From contig CAWJLG010000011.1 of the NCBI GenBank assembly GCA_963843595.1, positions 1 to 64,000 of the forward strand: a DNA stretch of 64,000 nucleotides, written 5' to 3'. Source of the DNA: CAIWHR01 sp963843595 (GTDB taxonomy: Bacteria; Pseudomonadota; Gammaproteobacteria; Burkholderiales; Casimicrobiaceae). The number at the start of each line of letters is the position of its first letter. The stretch's first letter is position 1. The notes under the pieces are model-generated. The model did no database searches, was not told where the DNA came from, and was given only the letters and a program-made list of their open reading frames with translations. Shown here piece by piece: positions 8,501-16,862 of the stretch. A program made the position numbers and the translations under genes.

Positions 8501-9919
8501 TCAATCGGTCGTGACGCGGCCGAGCGGAACGATGTCGTGCTTTCCGCGCGTGAACGTGCGGATCAGCAGCCGGGCGATGTCGGCGTCGAACACCGGACGC
8601 GGCGGCGTCTCGAGCATGCGCCCCAGTTCCCCGTCGTCGCGTGCGGTGCCGAGCCAGCACCACTGATCGATGACGTGGGCGTCGACGCGATCGCCGACGA
8701 GCGCACGTTCCCGCAACGCCGCCGGTCCCGCGTACGGCCACCTCGGCACCGCCAGCGGCGCCAGTGCCGCCGTCAGTCGGTCGTGATGCGCGGCGACGGA
8801 CTCGGCGCCGACGCACGCCCCGGCGCACCGTCTCACCTGGCGCGCGAAGCACGGACCGATCCGTTTCTCCAGTCCGAGGACCTTCCAGCACAGCGCGTGA
8901 TCGGACGCGAGATGACGCAAGGTTTCGCGTGCGTGGCGCCGGGACGTGAATGGCCCATAGTGTCCCGGCAATGCGGACGGTTCGAGTCCTGCAGCGGCGA
9001 CGAAGCGCGGCGCGTCGCCCGGCTCGCCCAGTGCCAGCACACCGGATTCGGCCTTGCGCCGCAGCGCGTGGTTGTGGGCGGGAAGCTGCGATTTCACGAG
9101 CGACGCTTCACGCAGCAGTGCGCCGATCTCGCCGGCCGTTTCCTCGAATTCGATCCGGCGGATCTCGTCGGACAAACGAAGATCGATGGCCGAGCGGTAA
9201 TCCGACGAGAAGTGGGCGCCGACGCGCTCGCGCAGGTTCTTGCTCTTGCCGACATACAGCGGCAATGCGTTCAGTCCGTAGAACAGGTACACGCCCGGCG
9301 CCTCGGGGATCGCGTCGAGCGCGTCAGGGGCGAGCTGCGGTGGCAGGCTCGGCGTCTTGAGGACGCGCTTCGCGGCGGTCGCGACCGTCTCTTCGGGCAG
9401 CTCGCGATAGAGCGCCTGCACGAACGCCCATAGTACGCGGGCATCCCCCAGCGCCCGATGGCGGCCGGCGACCGGCAATGCGTGGCGAGCGATCACGCTG
9501 TCGAGATTGTGGCGCTCGACGTCGGGATAGAGTCGCCGTGACAGCTTGACCGTGCACAGGACGCGCGCGGTGAACGTGCGGCCGAGCCGCGCGAACGCAT
9601 GCTTGAGGAATCCGTAGTCGAAGCGTGCGTTGTGGGCAATGAAAATCGCGCCCGCCGTCCGCTCGAGAATTTCGTCGGCAATCGCGGCGAACGGTGGTGC
9701 CGCGCGGACCATCGCGTCGGTGATCCCGGTGAGCGCCTGGATCTCCGGCGGGATCGGCACGCCCGGATTCACCAGCGTGCTCCATTCACCCACGCGTGGC
9801 ACCCCGTCGCCGTCGGCGTCGACCCGTACGATTCCTACCTCGGTGATGGCATCGCCCGCGGCAGCCGTACCGGTGGTCTCGAGATCGACGAAGGCAAGCG
9901 CCGGGGCAAACAGGGGCAC
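8501..9919 (-). CDS. DnaQ-type 3'-5' exonuclease fused to a GIY-YIG (UvrC-like) nuclease
   Basis: 472 residues from a GTG at 9919. The N-terminal DEDD exonuclease domain begins FVDLETTG (Asp12, Glu14) and runs to about residue 175. From about residue 203 comes a GIY-YIG domain with APGVYLFYG and LYVGKSKNLRERV, the fold of the UvrC and Cho incision nuclease. The last 150 residues resemble Cho rather than full UvrC. Such fusions are often labelled DNA polymerase III epsilon subunit, but the context is DNA repair: the gene diverges from a LexA-like repressor across 61 bases that contain two operator-like palindromes. I infer a damage-induced role. The start has no good ribosome binding site. Confidence 0.85.
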   Translation of the reverse strand: MPLFAPALAFVDLETTGTAAAGDAITEVGIVRVDADGDGVPRVGEWSTLVNPGVPIPPEIQALTGITDAMVRAAPPFAAIADEILERTAGAIFIAHNARFDYGFLKHAFARLGRTFTARVLCTVKLSRRLYPDVERHNLDSVIARHALPVAGRHRALGDARVLWAFVQALYRELPEETVATAAKRVLKTPSLPPQLAPDALDAIPEAPGVYLFYGLNALPLYVGKSKNLRERVGAHFSSDYRSAIDLRLSDEIRRIEFEETAGEIGALLREASLVKSQLPAHNHALRRKAESGVLALGEPGDAPRFVAAAGLEPSALPGHYGPFTSRRHARETLRHLASDHALCWKVLGLEKRIGPCFARQVRRCAGACVGAESVAAHHDRLTAALAPLAVPRWPYAGPAALRERALVGDRVDAHVIDQWCWLGTARDDGELGRMLETPPRPVFDADIARLLIRTFTRGKHDIVPLGRVTTD

Positions 9920-9945
9920 GGTAACGGAGGCTAACGGATTGGGGG

Positions 9946-9997
9946 TTGACGGTCGAACGCTCGTTCGCTATCTTAGCAGCATGTCGAACGATCGTTC
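9946..9997 (+). promoter_or_regulatory. Autoregulated LexA-type promoter with two CGAAC-N4-GTTCG operators
   Basis: TTGACG (9946-9951), a 17-base spacer and TATCTT (9969-9974) make a good sigma-70 promoter. The spacer contains the perfect palindrome CGAACGCTCGTTCG (9954-9967). A second copy, GAACGATCGTTC (9986-9997), starts five bases into the coding sequence; the two centres are 31 bp apart. The expected start of transcription (about 9980-9982) falls on the ATG at 9981, so the mRNA is probably leaderless. The operator core matches the SOS box known from Bacillus and actinobacteria rather than the CTG-N10-CAG box usual in betaproteobacteria. Confidence 0.75.
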
Positions 9998-10556
9998 TTA
10001 CCTGACGCTGCTGCAGGACTACTACGCGGAGCATCGGGCATTGCCGTCGTATGCGTCGATCGGGCAATTGCTCGGCCTGAAGTCAAAGTCGTCGGTGGCG
10101 GCCATGGTCGCGCGTTTGAAGCTCGCCGGCTACCTCGATTCGACCCCCGACAAGCGGTTGGCGCCGACCCGGCGCTTTTTCGAACGCCCGCTCGCGGCGT
10201 CGCCGGTGCAGGCCGGGATGCCCAACCCCGTCGAGGACGCTCACGCCGATGCGCTCACGATCGACGATTACCTGATCGAACGTCCATCGCAGACGGTGCT
10301 GGTGCGCGTGAAGGGCGATTCCATGATCGACGTCGGCATCCTCGAAGGCGACCTCGTTGTTGTAGAAAAGGCGGCCGCCGCCAAACGGGGCGACATCGTC
10401 GTGGCGATCGTCGACGGCCAGTTCACGCTCAAGCGACTCGATCTCGAGCGCGGGCAATTCGTCCTGAAGCCGGAGAACAAGGCTTATCCGGTCATTCGAC
10501 CCGAAGGTGAGTTGGAGATCTTCGGTGTCATGGTGGGCCTGGTGCGCAAGATCTAG
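9981..10556 (+). CDS. LexA-like self-cleaving repressor (S24 peptidase)
   Basis: 191 residues. The N-terminal winged-helix domain covers residues 1-65 (LPSYASIGQLLGLKSKSSV as recognition region). A linker carries Ala78-Gly79, the expected autocleavage bond. The C-terminal S24 domain has Ser114 in VKGDSMID and Lys151 in FTLKRL as the catalytic pair. LexA proteins bind operators as dimers and cleave themselves when RecA is activated by single-stranded DNA. It is slightly shorter than E. coli LexA and may be a second LexA or a LexA-like regulator for a local regulon; the neighbour likely to be controlled is the divergent nuclease gene. No ribosome binding site is seen, in line with a leaderless transcript. 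Confidence 0.85.
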   Translation: MSNDRSYLTLLQDYYAEHRALPSYASIGQLLGLKSKSSVAAMVARLKLAGYLDSTPDKRLAPTRRFFERPLAASPVQAGMPNPVEDAHADALTIDDYLIERPSQTVLVRVKGDSMIDVGILEGDLVVVEKAAAAKRGDIVVAIVDGQFTLKRLDLERGQFVLKPENKAYPVIRPEGELEIFGVMVGLVRKI

Positions 10557-10666
10557 GCTCGTCTCCGCAAGTTCGTTCTGCGGAAGGCGTCGCCAGCCGT
10601 CGGCGCAACCTGCGTTGCACCCGGAACAACACCCCATCGGCGCGCCGATGGCCGTAAACTCGCGCC

Positions 10667-11805
10667 ATGGCCGCACGACCCAAGCTCGCACTGGTGCTGT
10701 CTGGCGGGGAGCGCGCGCTGCCTATCAGGCCGGTGTCCTGGACGCCATCGCAGAGCGGCTGCCGCGCGGTGTCCCCTGTCCGTTCGCCATTGTCTGCGGC
10801 ACGTCGGCGGGCGCGATCAACGCAGCGGCCGTCGCGGCGGGAGCGCTGCATTTCCACGGCGCGACGGCCCGCCTCCAGTCGCTGTGGAGCGCGCTCAACG
10901 CGCACGACATCTACCGTACGGACCGCTGGCACCTCGCGGCAACCGGCGCGCGCTGGCTGATGTCCTTCATGCCCGGGCTCAAGCATCGACGGCCGGGCAG
11001 CCTCCTCGACAACGCGCCGCTCGGATCGTTGCTCGAGCGCGCCATCCCGTTTGCCGGCGTACGCGCGGCGCTCGACGCCCGCGTCCTCGAGGCCTTTGCC
11101 GTGACGGCGATGAGCTATCACAGCGGCCTGTCGGTCACGTTCTGCGACGCGCGATCCGAAGTCGAGCTGTGGCAGCGCGCCCAGCGCGTCGGCATTCGCG
11201 CGACGATCGGCATCCCGCATCTGCTCGCCTCCAGCGCGATCCCGTTCGTGTTCCCGCCGTCGGCGATCGACGGAGAGTACTTCGGCGACGGCGCCGTGCG
11301 CCAGGTCGCACCGACCGCCCCTGCATTGCATCTTGGTGCCGACCGCATCCTCGTGATTGGTGCCGCACGCGCCAGCCTGCTGCCGGATCCCCCCAGCAGC
11401 GACGCCCCGCCGTCGGTGGCGCAGATCGGCAGCCAGGTGCTCGCGAGCATTTTCACCGATGCCCTCGGTACCGATCTCGAGAAGGTCCGTCTCATCAACG
11501 CGGCGGTCCGGCAGATCCCGGCCGACGTGCTGGCACGCAGTCCGGTCCCGCTGCGCGACGTCGCGCTGACCGTCGTCACCCCCAGCGTCGCGCTGGAGGA
11601 CGTGGCGCTCGAGCACGTTGGCGAGTTGCCGCGCGCGCTGCGGCTGCTGCTCGCAAGCGTCGGCGGCACCGGCGAAGGTGGGGCAGGGCTGCTCTCCGAC
11701 CTCCTCTTCGAGCCGGGTTCTTGCCGTGCGCCGATCGAGTTGGGCTACCGCGACGCACAGGCCAAGCAGGCCGAGATCGATGCGCTGCTCGCCGGCGCGT
11801 GCTGA
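10667..11805 (+). CDS. Patatin-like phospholipase with a frameshift near the start
   Basis: The first 14 residues (MAARPKLALVLSGG) are in one frame. From there the patatin sequence continues in another frame as GARAAYQAGVLDAI to the stop at 11803-11805. The break is in a run of four G (10706-10709); one more G would restore the family's GGGGAR oxyanion loop. Downstream the catalytic Ser is in GTSAG (about residues 45-49) and the Asp in GDGAVRQ (about residue 206). Patatins are serine acyl hydrolases acting on membrane lipids. As read, the gene gives only a short peptide; sequencing error in the homopolymer is quite possible. Confidence 0.8.
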
Positions 11806-11826
11806 GCCGGCGGCATTCCTGCGCCG

Positions 11827-13914
11827 TCAGGCGCGCGCGACTTCGACCAGGCAATCGTAGAACGTCGCTGCGCGGCCGAGGTCGGTGAGCGCCTGACTTG
11901 TCACCGCATTGGCGTTGGCGCCGTCGGGCGACAGCTTGCGCCACCAGATCGACGGGGCCACGACGACTCCCGGCCGTGCGCGATCGGTCACGCGCGCCGT
12001 GGCGACGAAGCTGCCGCGATCGTTGCGGATGCGAACCTCGTCGCCCGTCCGGATGCCGCGCGGCGCAGCATCGTCGGGATGCAGCTCCAGCCTCGGCGTC
12101 TTTTCCTCGGCCAGGAAGCGGGGCAGGTTGGCGAACGACGAGTTGAGGAAATTGCGCGCCGGCGGCGAAAGGAATGCCAGCGGATAGCGTCCGGCGAGTG
12201 CGGGCGCGCTCGCGACCGACTCGCGCGGCGGCACGAACGTGGGCAGTGGATCGTGGCCCTGCGCCGCGAGCGCCGCCGAATGAAACTCGCACTTGCCCGA
12301 CGGCGTCGGAAAGCCTCCCTGCGCGAACGGCGCGTAGTCCAGGGGCACGGCAAGCCGCTGGAAGCCGCGATTGCGCAGGCTGTCCCACTCGAGCCCCGCT
12401 GCCCGTGGATCGTCGTGGCGAAACGCCTGGCGCGCCAGCACGTCGTCGCTGTCGGCGAAGCACGGTTCGGTGAATCTCATCCGTGCGGCGAGCCGCCGAA
12501 ACACGTCGGTGTTGCACTTGGCCTCGCCCAGCGGCGCGATGGCCGGGTTGTTGGCCTGCGCGAAGAGGTGGCCGTACGACGTGTGAATGTCGGTCTGTTC
12601 GAGCTGCGTCGTCGCGGGGAGCACGATGTCGGCGTAATCGGTCGTGTCGGTGCGGAAGATCTCGTGGACCACGCAGAACAGATCGTCACGGGAAAAGCCG
12701 GCCGCGACCCGCGCCGACTCCGGTGCCACCGCCACCGGATTGGCGTTGTAGACGTAGATCGCGCGGATCGGCGGGTCACGCGCTTCGAGCAGCGCATTGC
12801 CGATGGTGCTCATGTTGATCGTCCGCGGCGCGCCGCGGATCAGGTCGGGGCGCTCCAGCGCTGCGGTGTCGACGGGGTAGGTGCCGGACGACGACAGCAA
12901 TGCACCGCCGGCCGGGTCGCGCCAGGCGCCGACGAGCGCGGGCAGGCAGGCAACCGCACGCACTGCATTGCCGCCGCCGGCGTGGCGCTGCATCCCGTAG
13001 TTGAGACGGATCGCGGCTGGCCGTGCGGTGCCATACGCGCGGGCCAGCGCGACGACCTGGTCCCTCGGCACGCCGCAGATCGCGGCAACGCGTTCCGGCG
13101 GAAACCCGGCGGCACGCGCCGCCAGGGCCTCGTAGCCGATCGTGTAGCGCGCGACGTAATCGTGATCGACGAGCTGCTCGGCGATCAGCACGTGCATCAT
13201 CCCGAGCGCGAGTGCGGCGTCGGTGCCCGGCAACAGCGCGACATGTTCGTGACACTTTTCGGCCGTCGCGCTGCGATACGGATCGATCGCGACAAGGCGC
13301 GCGCCGCGGCGTTTCGCCTCCTGCGCCCGGGCCCAGAAGTGAAGGTTCGAGACGATCGGGTTGCTGCCCCAGATCAGGATCAGGCGGCTGTCGGCGAACC
13401 GCTCGACGTCCGTACCCATCGCTGCGCCGACGGTCGCAATCCAGCCCGCCTTTCCGGCGGTCGCGCAGATCGTTCGGTCGAGCAGCGACGCCCCGAGCCG
13501 ATGGAAGAACCGCCGGTCCATCGATCCGTACTGGAGCAGTCCCATCGTGCCCGCGTACGAATACGGGACGATCGCCTGCGCACCGTCGGGCGACGCGGCG
13601 ATCGCCTCGAACCGTGTGGCGATGACGTCAAGCGCCTCGTCCCAGCCGATGCGCTCGAAGCGGCCGTCGCCCTTGCTTCCGACGCGTCTTAGCGGGTGCA
13701 GCACGCGTTCGTCGGAGTACGTGCGCTCCAGATAACGCGCGACCTTCGTGCACAGCACGCCCGCGGTCGGCGGGTGATCGGGCGCGCCGCGGATCTCGAT
13801 CGCTCGGCCCCCTTGGACCGTCACCAGCGTGGCGCAGGTGTCCGGGCAGTCGTGCGGGCACGCGCCGCGCACGACGGTGCGCGTTGCTGCCGCGGAGGAA
13901 GAAGCGGGTGTCAT
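11827..13914 (-). CDS. Molybdopterin-dependent oxidoreductase (DMSO reductase family)
   Basis: 695 residues from the ATG at 13914 (an upstream ATG at 13950 would add 12). An N-terminal iron-sulfur motif, Cys residues in CPHDCPDTC and a later VLCTK, binds a [4Fe-4S] cluster. The rest follows the molybdopterin oxidoreductase fold, with the C-terminal molydopterin dinucleotide-binding domain from about residue 580 (RTGDEVRIRNDRGSF). There is no twin-arginine signal, so it is probably cytoplasmic. No small subunit or cofactor gene is adjacent, so the substrate is unknown; formate or thiosulfate-type labels would be guesses. Confidence 0.85.
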   Translation of the reverse strand: MTPASSSAAATRTVVRGACPHDCPDTCATLVTVQGGRAIEIRGAPDHPPTAGVLCTKVARYLERTYSDERVLHPLRRVGSKGDGRFERIGWDEALDVIATRFEAIAASPDGAQAIVPYSYAGTMGLLQYGSMDRRFFHRLGASLLDRTICATAGKAGWIATVGAAMGTDVERFADSRLILIWGSNPIVSNLHFWARAQEAKRRGARLVAIDPYRSATAEKCHEHVALLPGTDAALALGMMHVLIAEQLVDHDYVARYTIGYEALAARAAGFPPERVAAICGVPRDQVVALARAYGTARPAAIRLNYGMQRHAGGGNAVRAVACLPALVGAWRDPAGGALLSSSGTYPVDTAALERPDLIRGAPRTINMSTIGNALLEARDPPIRAIYVYNANPVAVAPESARVAAGFSRDDLFCVVHEIFRTDTTDYADIVLPATTQLEQTDIHTSYGHLFAQANNPAIAPLGEAKCNTDVFRRLAARMRFTEPCFADSDDVLARQAFRHDDPRAAGLEWDSLRNRGFQRLAVPLDYAPFAQGGFPTPSGKCEFHSAALAAQGHDPLPTFVPPRESVASAPALAGRYPLAFLSPPARNFLNSSFANLPRFLAEEKTPRLELHPDDAAPRGIRTGDEVRIRNDRGSFVATARVTDRARPGVVVAPSIWWRKLSPDGANANAVTSQALTDLGRAATFYDCLVEVARA

Positions 13915-14018
13915 GGAGAAGGAGTCCGAATCGCGTTCCGGCCCGCGCAACGCGGTGCTGCGCCGTATCCGTCGAAACGCGACATCTTACCGCCAGCGGC
14001 TTCGGGTAAGCTGCCGGC

Positions 14019-14876
14019 ATGCCTTCCCGGACGGCGTCGCCGATTCCCACCGTCGTTCTGCCGGACGGGACGCGGGTTCCCGCCCTGGGCCAGGGGACCT
14101 GGAGGATGGGCGAGGATCGCGCGTCCGCCCGGCACGAAGTCGCGGCCCTGGCGCTCGGCCTCGATCTGGGCATGACGCTCATCGATACCGCCGAGATGTA
14201 CGGCGACGGCGGTGCCGAACGCATCGTCGCGCAGGCCATGGCGGGCCGCCGCGACGAGGTGTTCGTCGTCAGCAAGGTCTATCCGCACAACGCCGGACGC
14301 AAGAGTGCGATCGCTGCCTGCGAGCGCAGCCTCGAACGGCTCGGGACCGACCGCATCGACCTCTATCTCTTGCATTGGCGAGGTCGGATCCCGCTCGCCG
14401 AAACGGTGGGCGCGTTCGAGAAGCTGCGTCGGGACGGCAAGATCCTGCGCTGGGGTGTTTCCAATTTCGACCTCGCCGACATGCGCGAACTCGCGCGGCT
14501 GAGCGCGGGCGGTCACTGTGCTTCCGATCAGGTCTGCTGGCACCTGGCCGAGCGCGGCATCGAATGGGAGCTGCGACCATGGCTTGCCACGAGGGGTATG
14601 CCGGTGATGGCCTATTCCCCACTCGGTGAAGGCCGGCTCCTGCGCAATCGCACGCTGGACGGGCTTGCCGCCGAAATCGGCGCGACACCAAGCGCCGTCG
14701 CGCTCGGGTGGTTGCTGGCTCAGCCGCAGACGATCGTGATTCCGCAATCGGCGAATCTCGCCCACGTTCGTGCCAACCGCGCGGCGGTGGACATCGTGCT
14801 GAACGCGCCGTTGCGTGCAGCCATCGATAAGACCTTTCCGCCACCGTTCGGGCCCTCGCCACTGGCGACGACTTAG
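14019..14876 (+). CDS. Aldo/keto reductase
   Basis: 285 residues forming one TIM barrel. The catalytic tetrad is present: Asp56 and Tyr61 in LIDTAEMYGDG, Lys86 in VVSKVYPHN, His119 in LYLLHWRG. The pattern is close to the E. coli YeaE-like group, which reduces small aldehydes such as methylglyoxal with NADPH. It is divergent from the molybdenum enzyme gene (104-base gap) and a functional link is not evident. Confidence 0.9.
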   Translation: MPSRTASPIPTVVLPDGTRVPALGQGTWRMGEDRASARHEVAALALGLDLGMTLIDTAEMYGDGGAERIVAQAMAGRRDEVFVVSKVYPHNAGRKSAIAACERSLERLGTDRIDLYLLHWRGRIPLAETVGAFEKLRRDGKILRWGVSNFDLADMRELARLSAGGHCASDQVCWHLAERGIEWELRPWLATRGMPVMAYSPLGEGRLLRNRTLDGLAAEIGATPSAVALGWLLAQPQTIVIPQSANLAHVRANRAAVDIVLNAPLRAAIDKTFPPPFGPSPLATT

Positions 14877-14953
14877 CGCACGGGTCCGCACGCGCGATCG
14901 ACCGCGCATGGTAAGTAGGTCGCCATGCGATCGCGACCGTCACAGGCACGCTC

Positions 14954-15007
14954 ACACAAGTTGTGTAGTCCATCGCACCTGTTTTCCTGACTGGCACGGT
15001 TTCTGCA
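14954..15007 (+). promoter_or_regulatory. Sigma-54-like promoter with upstream inverted repeat
   Basis: TGGCACGGTTTCTGCA at 14992-15007 matches the -24/-12 consensus TGGCACG-N4-TTGCW at all but one position, with GG (14993-14994) and GC (15005-15006) correctly spaced. Upstream, ACACAA-G-TTGTGT (14954-14966) is a perfect 6-bp inverted repeat that could bind an activator. The start of transcription would be near 15018, 45 bases before the J-domain gene. Confidence 0.65.
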
Positions 15008-15062
15008 ATTAGCTGGGCATGGAGCCCCGTGCATTTGCCCGGGTCCGGACGAGGAGGCTGCG

Positions 15063-15395
15063 GTGAACTACACGTACTACGACTACCTGGAGCTCGCGCC
15101 CGGCGCCAGCCGCGCCCGGATCGAAACGGCCTATGCGCAATTGCTCGAGCGGTTCGGATACGGAACGACGGATGCGGGACAGGACATGAGCGGCCTCGTG
15201 CGCATGGTTCACGCGGCGTACCGGGTGCTGACCGATCCCGAAGAGCGGCAACGGTATGACGCGGAGCTCGCGCGCGAAGCGGCCGAGGCGGACGCGGAAC
15301 TCAGGGCTGCGCTCGACCAGCCGGCGACCTGGCCGCCCCGACGCGTCCAGAACGTTCCCGCCCCGTTGCTGCGCCTGGTCGCGACGGCGGCCTGA
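15063..15395 (+). CDS. Degenerate J-domain (DnaJ-like) small protein
   Basis: 110 residues. Residues 1-75 follow the J-domain pattern: YYDYLELAPGASRARIETAY as helices I-II and VHAAYRVLTDPEERQRYDAE as helix III and end. The HPD loop that activates DnaK is missing; the loop here reads FGYGTTDAGQD. So it is probably not a working DnaK co-chaperone but a binding module. The rest is a short tail. The GTG start is supported by GAGGAGG eight to ten bases upstream. It sits alone behind a sigma-54-like promoter. Confidence 0.75.
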   Translation: MNYTYYDYLELAPGASRARIETAYAQLLERFGYGTTDAGQDMSGLVRMVHAAYRVLTDPEERQRYDAELAREAAEADAELRAALDQPATWPPRRVQNVPAPLLRLVATAA

Positions 15396-15894
15396 CGCCG
15401 ATTCACGGTTCACTCGCGGTCGCCGGGTTTTTCAACTGCAAACAGCGATGCGGTCGGCGACCGTCTTTTTCTCCCAGCGCATGTCCCGCTCGTGCCGGGT
15501 CCCGGCCAGGCGCTCCCGCTTGTCCGCGTTCCGCTCCTCGCGGCGAATCGCTCGCGGCGGCCCGCAATCGGCAGCGCCTGCGAGCCGGCGCATCGTCGCG
15601 ACCGTGGTGCGCGTGCCGGCTCGCCGAGTGCGTCGAATTCGTCGGCAATCGTTGCGACGTATGCACGGCGAGTCTGCGTGGCTCGTCGTGCACTGACGCG
15701 CCTGAGGTCATGCGGACCATGCGTCGCTTATTGGTTGTAGTCCGCAGGTTGTATTGCCGTGCCTTTTTTCTCGCGCAATGCTTGACGCGCGATCGTGGTC
15801 ACCTAATGACGCGTCGCGTCGAGCAACATCGCGTGCCCCAGCGACATCCCGGTCGGTGCGGGGCAGCGAGTGTGCGACGGACATGGTCGGCCGC
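15396..15894. other. Intergenic stretch, one weak small frame
   Basis: No convincing gene. A minus-strand frame at 15432-15593 encodes 53 residues with a charged helix-like end (RREERNADKRERLAGTRHER) that looks more protein-like than its surroundings, but it lacks a ribosome binding site and a known family. Plus-strand frames here are Arg-rich shadows. Confidence 0.3.
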
Positions 15895-15910
15895 TGGCAA
15901 AGAACTTGCT
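15895..15910 (+). promoter_or_regulatory. Second sigma-54-like promoter
   Basis: TGGCAAAGAACTTGCT has GG (15896-15897) and GC (15908-15909) at the correct sigma-54 spacing and a perfect TTGCT -12 box; the C and G of TGGCACG are replaced by A. It lies 70 bases before the four-Cys protein start. Confidence 0.55.
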
Positions 15911-15980
15911 GGACTCCCTGCGAAAGGGTTTGCCGAAGCGTAGTGTTCCCTGTGCCAAGTATTCATGCGGAGGAAGAATC

Positions 15981-16355
15981 GTGGACCTGTGTCTCAACTG
16001 TCAGTTTTATGACCGCAAGCGCGATAAGTCCGGCGGCACTCAGTCCGTGAGGTCGGGCCAGTGCCGGCGGACGGCGCCGATGCTCAGTCCGATTCAGGCC
16101 AAGGCGTACCTGATCGAAGGTGTCTGGCCGACCGTCCGCGACGACGACTGGTGCGGTGAATGGAAAGCCACCGCTTGTCGCACGGATTCGCGCCGGCCCG
16201 AGTCACACGCCATGGCGACGGGCGCCCTTCACGCGCTCAACGGCAGCGCTCGGGCGGCGCCGATCCACGGGTCCGGCACCAAGATCGCCGTCGCCACCGT
16301 CGGTCCCATGATCGCGTCGCCGCCGATGGCGGTAGCGGGCATCAGCGGCGAATAG
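15981..16355 (+). CDS. Small four-cysteine (putative metal-binding) protein
   Basis: 124 residues from a GTG at 15981, preceded by GGAGGAAG. Cys4 and Cys7 (LCLNC), Cys28 (GQCRR) and Cys60 (DDDWCGEW) could form one zinc site. The first 65 residues, with PMLSPIQAKAYLIEGVWP and the DDDWCGEW block, look strongly constrained, while the last 60 are Ala/Pro-rich and could be a flexible tail. I recognise no named family. A sigma-54-like promoter stands upstream, as for the J-domain gene 600 bases to the left, so the two may be co-regulated. Confidence 0.65.
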   Translation: MDLCLNCQFYDRKRDKSGGTQSVRSGQCRRTAPMLSPIQAKAYLIEGVWPTVRDDDWCGEWKATACRTDSRRPESHAMATGALHALNGSARAAPIHGSGTKIAVATVGPMIASPPMAVAGISGE

Positions 16356-16447
16356 CCGATCGGACCCAACCGTCGCCACCGTCGCTTGGGCACGCGGAGC
16401 GCCGCGACGCGCGCCGTTGCGACCGGAGTTTTCAGCGCAGGCGAACC

Positions 16448-16735
16448 CTAAACGCCCTCCGCGACGAACATGCTCATCCGCGCCGCCTCGGCGCGGACCG
16501 CGCGCGCTTCGCGATATTCGGGCGAGTCGTAAAATTCCTTTGCCGCGGCGACGCTCGGAAACTCGAGCACGACCACGCGATGGGGTTGCCATTCGCCTTC
16601 GAGCACCGTCGTCGCGCCGCCGCGGACGAGATATCGGCCGCCATAACGCGCAATCGCGGCGGGCGCAAGGGCGCGGTAGCGTTCGTATTGGACCGGGTCG
16701 GTAACCTGGCAGTCGACTAGCACATACGCGGACAT
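16448..16735 (-). CDS. DUF1330 family protein
   Basis: 95 residues. The whole length matches the DUF1330 dimeric alpha-beta barrel pattern: start AYVLVDCQVTDPVQYERY, then GGRYLVRGG, the conserved LEGEWQPHRVVVLEFPS, and FYDSPEY. Members have no settled function; some dimeric alpha-beta barrel proteins are oxygenases or isomerases. It stands alone, divergent from the AddB-like gene. Confidence 0.85.
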   Translation of the reverse strand: MSAYVLVDCQVTDPVQYERYRALAPAAIARYGGRYLVRGGATTVLEGEWQPHRVVVLEFPSVAAAKEFYDSPEYREARAVRAEAARMSMFVAEGV

Positions 16736-16862
16736 GCGGATTCTCCCGTTGCGATGGGTTCCAGGGGCCCCGCCGGGACGCCCGGCCGGGGAAAACTGCT
16801 AGAGTTTCCACCGGCGGGTTCGCGTACGCAAATGCGGCCCGCCGCGCCGCACTCCGTTCGCG

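Noticed and set aside
12079..13692. 537-codon plus-strand frame
   Set aside because: Antisense of the molybdopterin oxidoreductase gene; no ribosome binding site or family pattern.
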